Positions 53,875-63,807 of a stretch of 64,000 bases of DNA are shown in pieces; within the stretch, counting starts at the first letter, position 1, and each line of letters begins with the position of its first letter. The notes under the pieces were generated by a model. The model did no database searches, was not told the DNA's origin, and was given only the letters and a program-made list of their open reading frames with translations. Both the position numbers and the translations under genes were made by a program. The DNA is taken from contig NZ_SZVO01000004.1 in the NCBI RefSeq assembly GCF_005280585.1, positions 186,001-250,000 of the forward strand, read 5' to 3'. The DNA comes from Dyadobacter frigoris (GTDB lineage Bacteria; Bacteroidota; Bacteroidia; Cytophagales; Spirosomataceae).

Positions 53875-53914
53875 AACCATTAACCATTAACCATTAACCA
53901 TTAACCATTAACCA
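53873..53914. repeat. Heptamer repeat (TTAACCA)6 reaching into a stop codon
   Basis: Six perfect TTAACCA units in tandem. The last unit includes the TAA stop (minus strand, 53908-53910) of the Spy-like gene. It directly follows the 20-bp hairpin. Confidence 0.85.
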
Positions 53915-54273
53915 CGGCGGTTGTGACGGTCAAATTTATTACCGTGTTGAAAAGCCATTAAGCGTTCACGTTGGGCTGGCGTAAGGACATCCATAATTTC
54001 CTGCTGTTTTTTCCATTGAAGTTCTTTCAGGTTTGGTGTTCTTCTTCCTGCGGTCAAGCGGTCATAATGGTTTTCAATTTTCTTGATTTTATTTTCCTGT
54101 CTGCGTGACAATCCGACGATGTTGTCCAGTTTATTAATTTGAAACTCTTCAAATCTATTGTCGATTTGATTATCTGGAACAGGTCTGTTTCCGTATGCAC
54201 GACCTTGTTGAGCATAAGAACTTCCAACTGCAAGTGTTGCAAAAAGCGCGATTGATAAGATGATCTTTTTCAT
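53908..54273 (-). CDS. Small periplasmic Spy/CpxP-like protein (121 aa)
   Basis: Signal peptide at residues 1-21 (MKKIILSIALFATLAVGSSYA). The mature part is basic and helical, with QINKLDNIVGLSRRQENKIKKIENHYDRLTAGRR and the LTPAQRERLMAF motif, which corresponds to the LTxxQ motif of Spy/CpxP periplasmic chaperones. Only one LTxxQ motif is clear. It sits next to the second ECF sigma locus in convergent orientation, so it may be part of envelope stress response; this is inferred. Confidence 0.65.
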   Translation of the reverse strand: MKKIILSIALFATLAVGSSYAQQGRAYGNRPVPDNQIDNRFEEFQINKLDNIVGLSRRQENKIKKIENHYDRLTAGRRTPNLKELQWKKQQEIMDVLTPAQRERLMAFQHGNKFDRHNRRG

Positions 54274-54447
54274 GGTTCTAAAAGTTTAATTTGTTTGTTA
54301 CGTCTTTTAGAGAGCGTTTTGGCCATGAAGTTTAACGGGTGAAATACATAATCGGTCAATAGACTGTATTAATAGACGGAGAAGCTTTTGACATCGACAA
54401 ATGCTCAGATATTCATTGGGGCATTTTTAATTTTATTGGGTAAAAAA

Positions 54448-54492
54448 TAAAAATGGAATAATTATGCATAAACACGATCATTCCATTTTTAT
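54448..54492 (-). terminator. Terminator after the FtsX permease gene
   Basis: ATAAAAATGGAAT (from 54448) pairs with ATTCCATTTTTAT (to 54492). A/T-rich flanks give a T-run on the minus strand. Confidence 0.7.
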
Positions 54493-54508
54493 CATAGACA
54501 ACTAATAA

Positions 54509-56920
54509 CTATTCACTTTTCAGACTTTTCACCGGATTCATCAGCGCTGCTTTTATACTTTGGAAACTCACAGTTAGCAATGCAATACCAACTGCAATAA
54601 CACCGGCAAGGACGAAAACCCAATAATTAATTTCTATCCGGTAAGCAAAATCCTGCAACCACTGATCCATGAAATACCACGCGACGGGGGATGCTATGAC
54701 GAGTGCAATTAGCATCAATTTGATAAAATCCCTTGAAAGTAAAATCACAATGCTTGAAGCCGTAGCACCGAGTACTTTCCTTATACCAATTTCTTTTGTC
54801 CGCTGCTGCGAAATAAAGGCTACCAACGCAAATAATCCGAGGCAGGAAATCAGAATTGTAATGGTTGAAAACAAACCCAGGATTGCAGAAACCCGGCTTT
54901 CTGCTTTGTACATTTCATCAAATTCCTGATTTAGAAAATGATATTCAAAAGGGCGTAACGGAAAATTGGTTTTCCAGGTTTCTTGCAAAAGTTTAAGTGC
55001 ATCCTGCATTTTATCTCCCGAAATTTTCACCATCATCTTACCGAAATAATTGTATTCAGGAATGATAGCGATCGGTCCTATTTTTTCGTGAAGTGATCTG
55101 AAATGAAAATCCTTTGCGACTGCTTTTACTTCTCCCTGGCGACCATTCATATTTACTGATTTTCCAATAGCGTTTGCAGCTGTCCAACCCAGTGCTTTCA
55201 CAGCAGATTCATTTAATATAAAAGCAAATTTTCGTAATTCGGCGCTGTCTTTTGTGGCTTGCAGGATATCCGTTTCATTAAAATTTTCACCTGCAACCAG
55301 CTTCATACCAAGAGTAGGAACAAAATCTTTTTCTACCGGAATAGCGGTAATATTCATATTGAAACCTGGTGGTTTGTCTTTCGCAGTGATCATATACCCA
55401 CCTCCAACATTAACGGGTGAATCGTAGGATGCGGTCACGGATTCAACCGAGGAATTATTTAGCAATTCATTTTTTATGGAAGCAAGCTTACCTGAAGAAA
55501 TGCCTGTGCTGAGATCCAGCACGATAATTTGCGAAGGATTGATACCGAGATTTTTATTTTGAATGTAAGAAAGCTGTTGATTAGCGATGATTGTACCGAT
55601 GATAAAAAGAAGCGAAACCGTGAATTGGGAAACAACCAAAAAACTGCGCAATCCGCTTCCGTTGGCTTTGGATAAAACTTTTCCCTGCAAAACTTTAATA
55701 GGTTCAAATCCTGACAAAACAGCAGCTGGATAAACACCTGATAAAAGCGTTACCAGAATTGCTAATAATAAAAGAACCAAACCGACGGAATAGGTTGGCC
55801 AAACACTAAAATTCAATATACTTCCTGTTAAATTACTTAGCGAGGGAAAACCAAGCAGGGAGATGACGATACCAACAAAAATGGATGAAATTGTGATAAT
55901 TCCGCATTCAAACAGATATTGTCTGAACAATTGAAAACGTGCGGCCCCCATTACTTTTCTAACGCCAACTTCACGTGCACGGACAGCAGAACGTGCCGTT
56001 ACCAGATTGATAAAATTGATGCAGGCGATAACAAGAATCAAAATGGCAACTCCCGAAAGGATGTAAATGTATTTGTAATTTCCGGAGACTTCCATAGAGC
56101 CGGAAGCTTTGGAATATAGATGAATCCGGTTGAATTCTTCAAGTTCCAGTCGGACTTTTGTGGAAGGATCCTGAGGATTATTCAGATTTTTATTTACAAA
56201 ACCATCCACTTTTGACTGCAAAGTTTTAATATCAGTATTCGGTTTGAGAAGCAAATAGGTATAATCATTGGCAGATTCAAAGACCTCTGTTTTGGAACGT
56301 GGTAATGTACTATAACTCGCCAGCCAATTGAATTTGATGTGCGAATAAGAAGGGAGATCGGTGACCACGCCGGTTACCTGCATGGAATATGTTTCGGCAA
56401 TCTTTACTGATTTTCCTATGGCGCTTTCACTCCCAAAATATTTTTTAGCAGTGGTTTTGTCAATCACAACAGAATTGGGCTGAGAAAGTGCTGTTTTAAT
56501 ATCTCCTTCAATAAAAGTCTGAGGGAAAATCCGGAAAAATGAGGAATCTGCAAAAACCACCTTTTTTTCATTAAATAATTTGTCCTGATACTGAACAGCA
56601 ACTGCGCCTGAACCGCTTATAGGATACAATCTTACTGCATCCTTTACTTCTGCAAATTCCCTGGAAAAAACCGGAGCGACTCCGGTTGGAGTAATGGCTA
56701 CATAAACAGGTTCGCTGTCGCCGGACTGATAGAATAAATTAACTCTGACGATGTCTTTTCCATTGGTTTGAAACCGGTCATATTGCAATTCGTGGAGAAT
56801 GTAAGTAGCCAGTAAAAGGAAACAGCCGATACCAATAGCCAATCCGGTAATGCTGATAATGGAGTTGGTTTTGTATTTCCAAAGGCTCCGGAATGTGATT
56901 TTGAGATAATTTTTAAGCAT
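54509..56920 (-). CDS. FtsX/MacB-type ABC permease, 803 aa
   Basis: Two-FtsX-domain permease with two periplasmic MacB_PCD-like domains. Opens MLKNYLKITFRSLWKYKTNS. First FtsX block: IYILSGVAILILVIACINFINLVTARSAVRAREVGVRKVMGAARFQ. Second: ISCLGLFALVAFISQQRTKEIGIRKVLGATASSIVILLS. It ends FQSIKAALMNPVKSLKSE, shared with its neighbours. The family may use a separate ATPase; none is adjacent. It belongs to a three-gene set of paralogues on this strand but is separated from the other two by a VapBC pair on the plus strand. The substrate is unknown. Confidence 0.93.
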   Translation of the reverse strand: MLKNYLKITFRSLWKYKTNSIISITGLAIGIGCFLLLATYILHELQYDRFQTNGKDIVRVNLFYQSGDSEPVYVAITPTGVAPVFSREFAEVKDAVRLYPISGSGAVAVQYQDKLFNEKKVVFADSSFFRIFPQTFIEGDIKTALSQPNSVVIDKTTAKKYFGSESAIGKSVKIAETYSMQVTGVVTDLPSYSHIKFNWLASYSTLPRSKTEVFESANDYTYLLLKPNTDIKTLQSKVDGFVNKNLNNPQDPSTKVRLELEEFNRIHLYSKASGSMEVSGNYKYIYILSGVAILILVIACINFINLVTARSAVRAREVGVRKVMGAARFQLFRQYLFECGIITISSIFVGIVISLLGFPSLSNLTGSILNFSVWPTYSVGLVLLLLAILVTLLSGVYPAAVLSGFEPIKVLQGKVLSKANGSGLRSFLVVSQFTVSLLFIIGTIIANQQLSYIQNKNLGINPSQIIVLDLSTGISSGKLASIKNELLNNSSVESVTASYDSPVNVGGGYMITAKDKPPGFNMNITAIPVEKDFVPTLGMKLVAGENFNETDILQATKDSAELRKFAFILNESAVKALGWTAANAIGKSVNMNGRQGEVKAVAKDFHFRSLHEKIGPIAIIPEYNYFGKMMVKISGDKMQDALKLLQETWKTNFPLRPFEYHFLNQEFDEMYKAESRVSAILGLFSTITILISCLGLFALVAFISQQRTKEIGIRKVLGATASSIVILLSRDFIKLMLIALVIASPVAWYFMDQWLQDFAYRIEINYWVFVLAGVIAVGIALLTVSFQSIKAALMNPVKSLKSE

Positions 56921-57072
56921 ATCGAAATAGTTAACAGGTTGGTAGTGAAAATCGAATCGTATTTCTTTGAATTATAAAAGGGTGGTTTCTGTTTTCAGGA
57001 GGAGAAGCAATTGGTAATCTTCGGATTATATGTTTTTTTAATTAGCTTTGAGAACAAACAAATGAAACCGAT

Positions 57073-57312
57073 ATGGAACTGATCAGGGAAATCATCGTGC
57101 CTACCGACAATACTTACCTTCTCAAATTGCCAGACGAAATGATTGGTAAGCAGGTTGAGATTATTGCTTTTGAAATTGAGGCAAGACCGGATGTTGATAT
57201 TGAAGAAAGGGAGAGGCGACGAATGGAAATAAGGGAAATCTTTAAAGATTCTCTTGTTGATCTGAGCAATTTTAAATTTGACAGGGACGAAGCAAATAAT
57301 TATGATGAATAA
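57073..57312 (+). CDS. Antitoxin of a VapBC-type pair (79 aa)
   Basis: Small protein encoded immediately upstream of a PIN-domain toxin. The N-terminal MELIREIIVPTDNTYLLKLPDEMIGKQVEIIAFEIE looks like a swapped-hairpin or similar DNA-binding segment. The C-terminal helix-rich acidic part (EERERRRMEIREIFKDSL ... FKFDRDEANNYDE) is expected to wrap the toxin. Its stop overlaps the toxin start by 11 nt, as is usual for toxin-antitoxin operons. The family of the DNA-binding part is not certain. Confidence 0.8.
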   Translation: MELIREIIVPTDNTYLLKLPDEMIGKQVEIIAFEIEARPDVDIEERERRRMEIREIFKDSLVDLSNFKFDRDEANNYDE

Positions 57313-57706
57313 TATTGCTTTGGATACTAATATCTTGATGTATTTGTATGATTCAATTGATGAAACAAAGAGAATAAAAAGTGAGTCACTATTAGGAGAA
57401 ACGCCTTTCGTTAGTGCCCAGGTGGTTTCTGAATTTTTAAATGTTACAAAGAGACTCTTAAAACTTCCGAAATTTGAAATCCTGGAAAAATGTAGTAAAA
57501 CATTGTCCTTTTGTGAAATTATTCCTGTAAACCAGAAAACGTTAGAAAACGCACTTTTTCTAATCAAAAGATACGATTTCCAACTTTTTGACAGCATCAT
57601 TATAGCTTCCGCACTAGCCGCAAATTGCAGCATCCTGTATTCTGAGGATTTGCAGCATAAACAGCTGATTGATAACCGGCTTACCATAATAAATCCTTTT
57701 TTATAA
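57302..57706 (+). CDS. PIN-domain toxin, VapC-type (134 aa)
   Basis: Predicted Mg-dependent ribonuclease. PIN motifs: ALDTNILMYLYD (first Asp), VVSEFLNVT (Glu), DFQLFDSIIIASAL (Asp) and LYSEDLQ (last acidic pair), all at expected spacing. The plus-strand frame opens from 57278, but ATGATG at 57302/57305 gives the natural start overlapping the antitoxin stop. The pair lies between divergent-strand FtsX permeases and looks like a local insertion. Confidence 0.88.
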   Translation: MMNNIALDTNILMYLYDSIDETKRIKSESLLGETPFVSAQVVSEFLNVTKRLLKLPKFEILEKCSKTLSFCEIIPVNQKTLENALFLIKRYDFQLFDSIIIASALAANCSILYSEDLQHKQLIDNRLTIINPFL

Positions 57707-57734
57707 TTTCATCAATGTAATCAGGAGGATAATA

Positions 57735-60149
57735 TTATTCGCTTTTAAGACTCTTTACAGGATTCATAAGTGCTGCTTTTATACTTTGAAAACTTACTGT
57801 TAATAGTGCAATTAGCAATACCAATACAAACGGAGCGGCAAACAGCCACCATTGAATATCAGTACGAAATGCATAACCATTTAGCCAGCGATTCGTAGCA
57901 AACCAGGCAAGCGGAGCAGAGATTACGAATGATATCAAAATCAGTATTGCAAACTCACGGTACAACATTTCCACAATAGCATAAACGGAAGAACCCAGTA
58001 CTTTTCGGATGCCGATTTCTTTGGTACGCTGAGCTGTGGTAAAGGAAGCAAGTCCGAATAAACCTAAACAAGCAACCAAAATAGCCAGTCCTGTGAATAC
58101 ACCAAAAACTTGTCCAAAGCGTTGATCTGCTTTATATTGATCATTGAAACGATCATCCAGAAAGGAGTATTCAAAAGGATTGCCTGGGAAAAAGCGATTC
58201 CATTCTGACTGAATGCCGGCAACGGAAGTATTGGCTTGTCCTGTGCTAAGTTTGACTGAAAAATAACCTCTGATATCCGGAATCAAACGAATAATTAATG
58301 GCTCATAAGCATCTTTCAAAGATTGCTGGTGAAAGTTATCTGTTACGCCTACAATGGTAAATATTTCTCCCCAAAAATTAATTTCTTTTCCAATGGCTTG
58401 ATCAGGATTGCTGAATCCCAATTGTTTAACCGCCATTTTGTTGAAAATTACGGCTTTGGGGTCACTTCCGAATTCTTTGGAGAAATTTCTTCCTGATACT
58501 AATTTCAGATCATAAGTTTTAAGGAAATCATAATCTACACCGATAATCCGGTATTGTTTTCCGGCACTTTCATCGGTTCCTTTTAATCTGATTCCACCTG
58601 CATTCCATTGCGACGGTTGGCCCGGAACTACCGTGGAAGCTGTTACGCTTTTCACACCTGATTGGCGTAATAATTCATCTTTAAAAGCAGACATCTGGCG
58701 CATGAACGTAGAATCGTCGGCAACAATCGGCGGATTTATAACGAGTGTCTGGTCAATATTAATACCCAGACTTTGCTGACGCATGTAACGGATTTGTTGA
58801 AAGACCGTCAGTGTACCTACTAACAAAAATAGCGAAGCTGCAAATTGAAAAACTACCAGAGATTTTCTTAGTAAAATCCCTTTCGTCGAAGTACTTACTT
58901 TACCTTTTAAAACCACAACCGGTTTAAAGCCCGATAGCACAAAAGCTGGATAAAGCCCGGAAAAGAAAGCGCCAACTATGAATAAAGTAATAAGCGGAAG
59001 CCAGAACATACGGCTTCCCAGTAAAGCAAATGAAAGTTGCTGGCCCGAAATTTCATTAAATTTGGGTAGAGAAAGCGCAACCAGAATAAGTGCCAAAACG
59101 ACCGCTAATCCATTCAACAAAACCGATTCCGTCATAAATTGTCCAATCAACTGGCTGCGCTGTGAGCCCACAGCTTTTCTGACACCAACTTCCCGTGCAC
59201 GGTTTATGGCTCTTGCAGTCGACAAATTGATATAATTAACCCATGCGATTACCACAATAAAAAATGCAATTCCCAGAAGAAGATAAACCGTATTGCCATC
59301 ACCGTTAGGCTCGGCTTCCATCATCAGGTGAGAATACAAATGGATATCCTTTAATGGTTGCAGCAAATAAACAGCAGCGGAATTATACTTTTTATGATCT
59401 TCCCCGGCAAGTTTATCAACGAGTGCAGGGAATTTTGCTTCCAGTTTTGGAATGTTGGTACCCGCGCGCAGTTTCAGATAAGTAAGGCAGCCGTCCCATT
59501 GCCAGGCAAGGTCTGGGTTTTCAGGTTTTACATCATTCAAAAAAGTAGCGTAGGATATAAGAATATCAGTTTTGAAATGTGTGTTTGCCGGCATATCTTC
59601 AAACACGCCGGTTACCTTTGCCGATTTTCTTTTATTTATTTGAATTATTTTACCAACCGGATTCTCACTTCCAAAAAGCTTTTTAGCCACTGATGCAGAA
59701 AGAACAACCGTGTTGGTTTCTGTGAGCGCAGTTTTTGGATTGCCATTAATTAAGGGATAAGAAAAAACCGAGAAAAAAGATGAGCTTGATATGTAAACTT
59801 TTTCTACTTTAAAACTGCGTTCCCCGTGATCTAAAACCATTGAGCCGCGGTTGATCAGTTTCACATAATCTTCTACTTCCGGATATGCTTCCTTAAATGA
59901 GTTTCCAACGGCAAAAGCCCCGGCAGCCCACTCAGTGCTTAATTTCCCTTCGTTGTAACGATCCTGACGGACACGATAGATCTGGTCGCCATTTGCATGG
60001 AAATTGTCAAAACTTAATTCAAATGCTACATATTGTAAAATGAGAATACAGGCTGCAATGCCAAGCGCAAGCCCAACGATGTTGATCGCTGAAAAGGCTT
60101 TATTGCGCACAATATTCCTCCATGCAATTTTAAAATAACTTTTTATCAT
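57735..60149 (-). CDS. FtsX/MacB-type ABC permease, 804 aa
   Basis: Paralogue of the neighbouring permeases. Opens MIKSYFKIAWRNIVRNKAFSAINIVGLALG. First FtsX block: WVNYINLSTARAINRAREVGVRKAVGSQRSQL. Second block: LACLGLFGLASFTTAQRTKEIGIRKVLGSSVYAIVEMLYREFAI. It ends FQSIKAALMNPVKSLKSE. About ten membrane helices in total with two large periplasmic domains. It starts 26 nt after the stop of the upstream paralogue, so the two are probably co-transcribed. Confidence 0.93.
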   Translation of the reverse strand: MIKSYFKIAWRNIVRNKAFSAINIVGLALGIAACILILQYVAFELSFDNFHANGDQIYRVRQDRYNEGKLSTEWAAGAFAVGNSFKEAYPEVEDYVKLINRGSMVLDHGERSFKVEKVYISSSSFFSVFSYPLINGNPKTALTETNTVVLSASVAKKLFGSENPVGKIIQINKRKSAKVTGVFEDMPANTHFKTDILISYATFLNDVKPENPDLAWQWDGCLTYLKLRAGTNIPKLEAKFPALVDKLAGEDHKKYNSAAVYLLQPLKDIHLYSHLMMEAEPNGDGNTVYLLLGIAFFIVVIAWVNYINLSTARAINRAREVGVRKAVGSQRSQLIGQFMTESVLLNGLAVVLALILVALSLPKFNEISGQQLSFALLGSRMFWLPLITLFIVGAFFSGLYPAFVLSGFKPVVVLKGKVSTSTKGILLRKSLVVFQFAASLFLLVGTLTVFQQIRYMRQQSLGINIDQTLVINPPIVADDSTFMRQMSAFKDELLRQSGVKSVTASTVVPGQPSQWNAGGIRLKGTDESAGKQYRIIGVDYDFLKTYDLKLVSGRNFSKEFGSDPKAVIFNKMAVKQLGFSNPDQAIGKEINFWGEIFTIVGVTDNFHQQSLKDAYEPLIIRLIPDIRGYFSVKLSTGQANTSVAGIQSEWNRFFPGNPFEYSFLDDRFNDQYKADQRFGQVFGVFTGLAILVACLGLFGLASFTTAQRTKEIGIRKVLGSSVYAIVEMLYREFAILILISFVISAPLAWFATNRWLNGYAFRTDIQWWLFAAPFVLVLLIALLTVSFQSIKAALMNPVKSLKSE

Positions 60150-60175
60150 GGCTTGTTTTTGGTTTAAGCTAATTT

Positions 60176-62578
60176 CTATTCGCTTTTCAGTGATTTTACA
60201 GGATTTGTCAAGGCTGCTTTAATGCTTTGGAAACTGATTGTCAGCAGTGCAATTCCTGCTGATAAAACACCTGCACCTACAAATATCCAGGCAGAAATCT
60301 GTGTGTGATAGGCGAAGTTTTCCAGCCATTTATACATTCCATACCAGGCAATTGGCGAAGCGATGATGATGGCAATGAAAACCAGTTTAAGAAAATCACT
60401 TGACAAGAGAATGACCAGATTGGAAACCGAAGCGCCAAGAACTTTTCTGACACCGATTTCTTTTATACGTAATTCAGCCATGAAAATTGATAATCCCAGA
60501 AGACCGAGACAGGAAATGAAAATGGCAATTCCTGCAAAAACCCCGAAGAGAAGTTGCTGTGTTTGTTCACGTGCGTAGAGATTTCCAAAACGCTCATCCA
60601 GAAATTCATATGTAAAAGGCTTATCCGGAAATCTGCTTTCCCAAACCTTTTTTACATGCGCCAAAGAGGATTTAATATTCGAACCTGAAATCTGTACCGA
60701 TAGCCATCTCATATTATTTCCCTGCATAAACATGACTAAGGGTGCCACTTTTTGATGTAGTGATTCGAAATGATAATCTTTTGTCACACCAATAATCTGG
60801 CCACGAACTTTACCATAGCCAAACTGATTTCCTATTGCGTCTTTCGGACTTTTGAAGCCAAGAAGACGGATGGCTGTTTGATTTAAAATGAAGCCTTCGG
60901 TCTTATCTGTTCCATATTGCTTAGAAAAATTTCTTCCCGCAGCCATCTCAATTTTGTACGTAGGAATAAAGTCTTCATCAATAGAAAGTGATTTTATATT
61001 GATATCAGATGGGGTCATAGAATCACCTTTCATCACATAAGCATCCCACGAATCGAGCAGGCGACCGGAAGGAATTCTGGATGAACGACCGGTTTCAATA
61101 ATGCTGCTGTTTTGCTTTAATTCCTGACTTATCGCTTCAAAATTGGTTGTAGAATCGGAGGGCGGAGATAGTAGAATAACCTGATCTTTGGAATAGCCAA
61201 GTTTATAATTCTGGATATATTTCATCTGGCTGTACACCACCGCAGTGCTGATAATGAGTACAACGGCAATTGCAAATTGTACAACAACCAATGTCTGACG
61301 CAATTTCCCATTTTTTAAGGCAGAAGCAATTTTGCCTTTAAGCACACTGGTTGGTTGAAAAGAAGTAAGGAAAAATGCCGGATAACTTCCTGCAACCAGT
61401 CCGGTGAAAAGCGTTATTGCAATAACAATGGCAATGAATGACGGATTGATAAGTGATGATATTGTGAGTTGTTTCTGTGTAAATTCATTCAAAAAAGGTA
61501 TACAAAGAGCAACGATCATTACAGCAATAGAAAGCGAAATGCTGACCAGTAAAATTGATTCGCTCAAAAATTGATTAATCAGCTGACTGCGCATGGCTCC
61601 CACAACTTTTCGCATACCAACTTCCTTCGCTCTTTTCGCGGAACGGGCCGTCGCCAGATTCATATAATTGATGCAGGCAATGAAAAGAATGAAAATAGCA
61701 ATGGCCGAAAACAAGTAAACATACTGGATATCTCCATTGGATTCCATTTCCGAATCAAGATGTGAATGCAGGTGAATATCCGTTAGTTTGGTCAGATTAA
61801 GAACGGAATAAGATGAGGCTTTTGGATCAATATGTTTGTTTTGAAATGCTGGAAATGCCTTGACCAGCTTCTCGGAGTCATAATTTTTAGGTAATAAAAG
61901 AAAAGTAGCAAATGAATTATTGCCCCAATTAGTACGTAGATTTTCCGCCCCGTAAATCCGGTTATCCGAAAGTGTTGAAAATGAAATAAGGAAATTAGGG
62001 TGGAAGCTTGACTGTGCAGGCAAAGGTTCATAAACGCCGGTTACGGTATAATCAAATAGGTTATCCATCCTGATAATCTTGCCAATAGGATTTTCACTTC
62101 CAAAATATTTTTCGGCCATCGGTCTGGAAAACATAATCGAAAATGGATTGACCAACGCATGGGCAGCATTTCCTTGTAAAATATTGAAAGTGAAAACTTT
62201 AAAAATGTTTTCTTCCGCGGCATACATATGTTCCTCATTAAAAACGTGCTCTCCGTATCGAACCATACCTCCGGTTTCAAGCATACGGACAACCTGTTCT
62301 GTTTCGGGGAAATCCTGATGTATCAGCGGTCCGAAAGGCGGTGCCGCATGTCCAAGTCTGAGTGATTCGGTTCCGTCTTTTGAAAGGAAAGTTCTGGATA
62401 AACGATAGATTCTATCGGCGTTAACATTATGCCTGTCGTAGCTGAGTTCATCTTTTACGTACAGTGTCAGCAGCAAAAAACAGGCGAGACCAATCGCAAC
62501 GCCAATGATATTTATAAAACTGAAAGACTTGTGTTTTACAAGATTTCTGAAGGCAATTTTGAAATAGTTTTTTATCAT
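60176..62578 (-). CDS. FtsX/MacB-type ABC permease, 800 aa
   Basis: First gene of the permease set on this strand. Opens MIKNYFKIAFRNLVKHKSFSFINIIGVAIGLACFLLLTLYV. First FtsX block: YMNLATARSAKRAKEVGMRKVVGAMRSQL. Second block: GLLGLSIFMAELRIKEIGVRKVLGASVSNLVILLS. It ends FQSIKAALTNPVKSLKSE. Length and layout match the truncated permease at the window start. An AraC-type regulator gene lies 210 nt upstream on the same strand and could control it; this is inferred from position. Confidence 0.93.
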   Translation of the reverse strand: MIKNYFKIAFRNLVKHKSFSFINIIGVAIGLACFLLLTLYVKDELSYDRHNVNADRIYRLSRTFLSKDGTESLRLGHAAPPFGPLIHQDFPETEQVVRMLETGGMVRYGEHVFNEEHMYAAEENIFKVFTFNILQGNAAHALVNPFSIMFSRPMAEKYFGSENPIGKIIRMDNLFDYTVTGVYEPLPAQSSFHPNFLISFSTLSDNRIYGAENLRTNWGNNSFATFLLLPKNYDSEKLVKAFPAFQNKHIDPKASSYSVLNLTKLTDIHLHSHLDSEMESNGDIQYVYLFSAIAIFILFIACINYMNLATARSAKRAKEVGMRKVVGAMRSQLINQFLSESILLVSISLSIAVMIVALCIPFLNEFTQKQLTISSLINPSFIAIVIAITLFTGLVAGSYPAFFLTSFQPTSVLKGKIASALKNGKLRQTLVVVQFAIAVVLIISTAVVYSQMKYIQNYKLGYSKDQVILLSPPSDSTTNFEAISQELKQNSSIIETGRSSRIPSGRLLDSWDAYVMKGDSMTPSDINIKSLSIDEDFIPTYKIEMAAGRNFSKQYGTDKTEGFILNQTAIRLLGFKSPKDAIGNQFGYGKVRGQIIGVTKDYHFESLHQKVAPLVMFMQGNNMRWLSVQISGSNIKSSLAHVKKVWESRFPDKPFTYEFLDERFGNLYAREQTQQLLFGVFAGIAIFISCLGLLGLSIFMAELRIKEIGVRKVLGASVSNLVILLSSDFLKLVFIAIIIASPIAWYGMYKWLENFAYHTQISAWIFVGAGVLSAGIALLTISFQSIKAALTNPVKSLKSE

Positions 62579-62788
62579 AGCTAACGGATTATTTAGGTTG
62601 CACCTTCGGTGAATTTAATAATTGTATGCCAGTTTGATAATCAGATGTTTATGAAATTTATTTATCTTTAAAATGTTCAATAGCGGACGTTTTTGTCCAG
62701 AAGCGGACAGCGGAAAGGTGCTTGTTAAATGTTAATTATCCTTGAATCCGTCAGCCAATTAATCCCTGAAAGCCGAATGCCGATGCTC

Positions 62789-63667
62789 TTAAACAGTATT
62801 CTTGTTTCTTCCATAACTTCCCGGTGTTTGTCCGGTAACATTTTTGAAGATTCTTGAAAAATAGGAAAGACTTTCAAAACCTGTTTCACTGGCAATCTGA
62901 CTAAGCGAAAGATCGGTAGTAAGTATCAAAAACTGAGATTTTTCGATTCGTTTTTGCTGAATATAAGACAGCGGCCTGGAACCTGTATGGTCTTGAAAAA
63001 CCCGTGAGAAATAATCTGCATTCTGACAAGCCTTTTCGGCAAGATCGGCCACTGTCAGGTTTTCGGATAAATTCGTGTTGATATAATTTATGGATTCCAT
63101 AATTTTCGATGGAATTACTTTGGTATCGGAAAACTTGTAGTTTTCAGGCGTTAGAAACCGTGATAAAAGTTGAAGAATAATTCCCCTGGTTTCCATAAAA
63201 GCTGAAATTGGCAGATCATTGTTCATGGCTTGTGCATGTCGCATAACTGGTTGTTTTTGATAATCTTTGGGATTATATGATCTTTTAAGATCCCGTCCCG
63301 GATTTAACATCAGAATTCTTTTAAAATTTTCGAGATCATATAATCCGGCTGGAATTTTTATAATATTCTGATGCGATGAAAACAAAGAATTTCCGTCTGG
63401 TGTTTCTTCTAAAAAGTGAATGTAATACTGGCTCAGATATTCAGGACAAACATAATTACAGAGTGTAAAACTGGGAATAAGATATAAAAAATCCTTTTCC
63501 AGGATCACTGTTCTGCCTGCATGAAAGAGTTGACCAAATCCGTCGTCGATAAAATAAAGGCGGTAAAACGGGCTGATAATATTCCGGTAATTCCAGCTTT
63601 TGTTCAATTTAACATAATCAACATTTAATAGTGAAAATGATGATTTAAAGATATTGTTATTTGTCAT
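62789..63667 (-). CDS. AraC-family transcriptional regulator (292 aa)
   Basis: DNA-binding regulator with an N-terminal sensor domain (~1-180, beta-rich, FYRLYFIDDGFGQLFHAGRTVILEKDFLYLIPSFTLCNYV) and a C-terminal double HTH (~195-290). HTH motifs: LTVADLAEKACQNADYFSRVFQDHTGSRPLSYIQQKRIEKSQFLI and LSLSQIASETGFESLSYFSRIFKNVTGQTPGSYG, which carries the AraC signature. The ligand is unknown; the N-terminal domain resembles cupin-like sugar sensors. It sits upstream of the FtsX permease set and divergent from the cytochrome c lipoprotein at 63808, either of which it might control. Confidence 0.92.
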   Translation of the reverse strand: MTNNNIFKSSFSLLNVDYVKLNKSWNYRNIISPFYRLYFIDDGFGQLFHAGRTVILEKDFLYLIPSFTLCNYVCPEYLSQYYIHFLEETPDGNSLFSSHQNIIKIPAGLYDLENFKRILMLNPGRDLKRSYNPKDYQKQPVMRHAQAMNNDLPISAFMETRGIILQLLSRFLTPENYKFSDTKVIPSKIMESINYINTNLSENLTVADLAEKACQNADYFSRVFQDHTGSRPLSYIQQKRIEKSQFLILTTDLSLSQIASETGFESLSYFSRIFKNVTGQTPGSYGRNKNTV

Positions 63668-63807
63668 AGTCAGCTAATAAGCTATTGATCTTCACAAATT
63701 AATTTATAAAAAGTCGGATTTGTGAAAAATTACAAAACTTTTGTATAATTTTTATATTTAATTAAATTATAATTTTGTAGGAGGCCTAATTTCTGACTTT
63801 AATTTAT

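Noticed and set aside
57073..57706. VapBC pair as part of a larger mobile element
   Set aside because: No integrase, transposase, direct repeats or tRNA border seen on either side.
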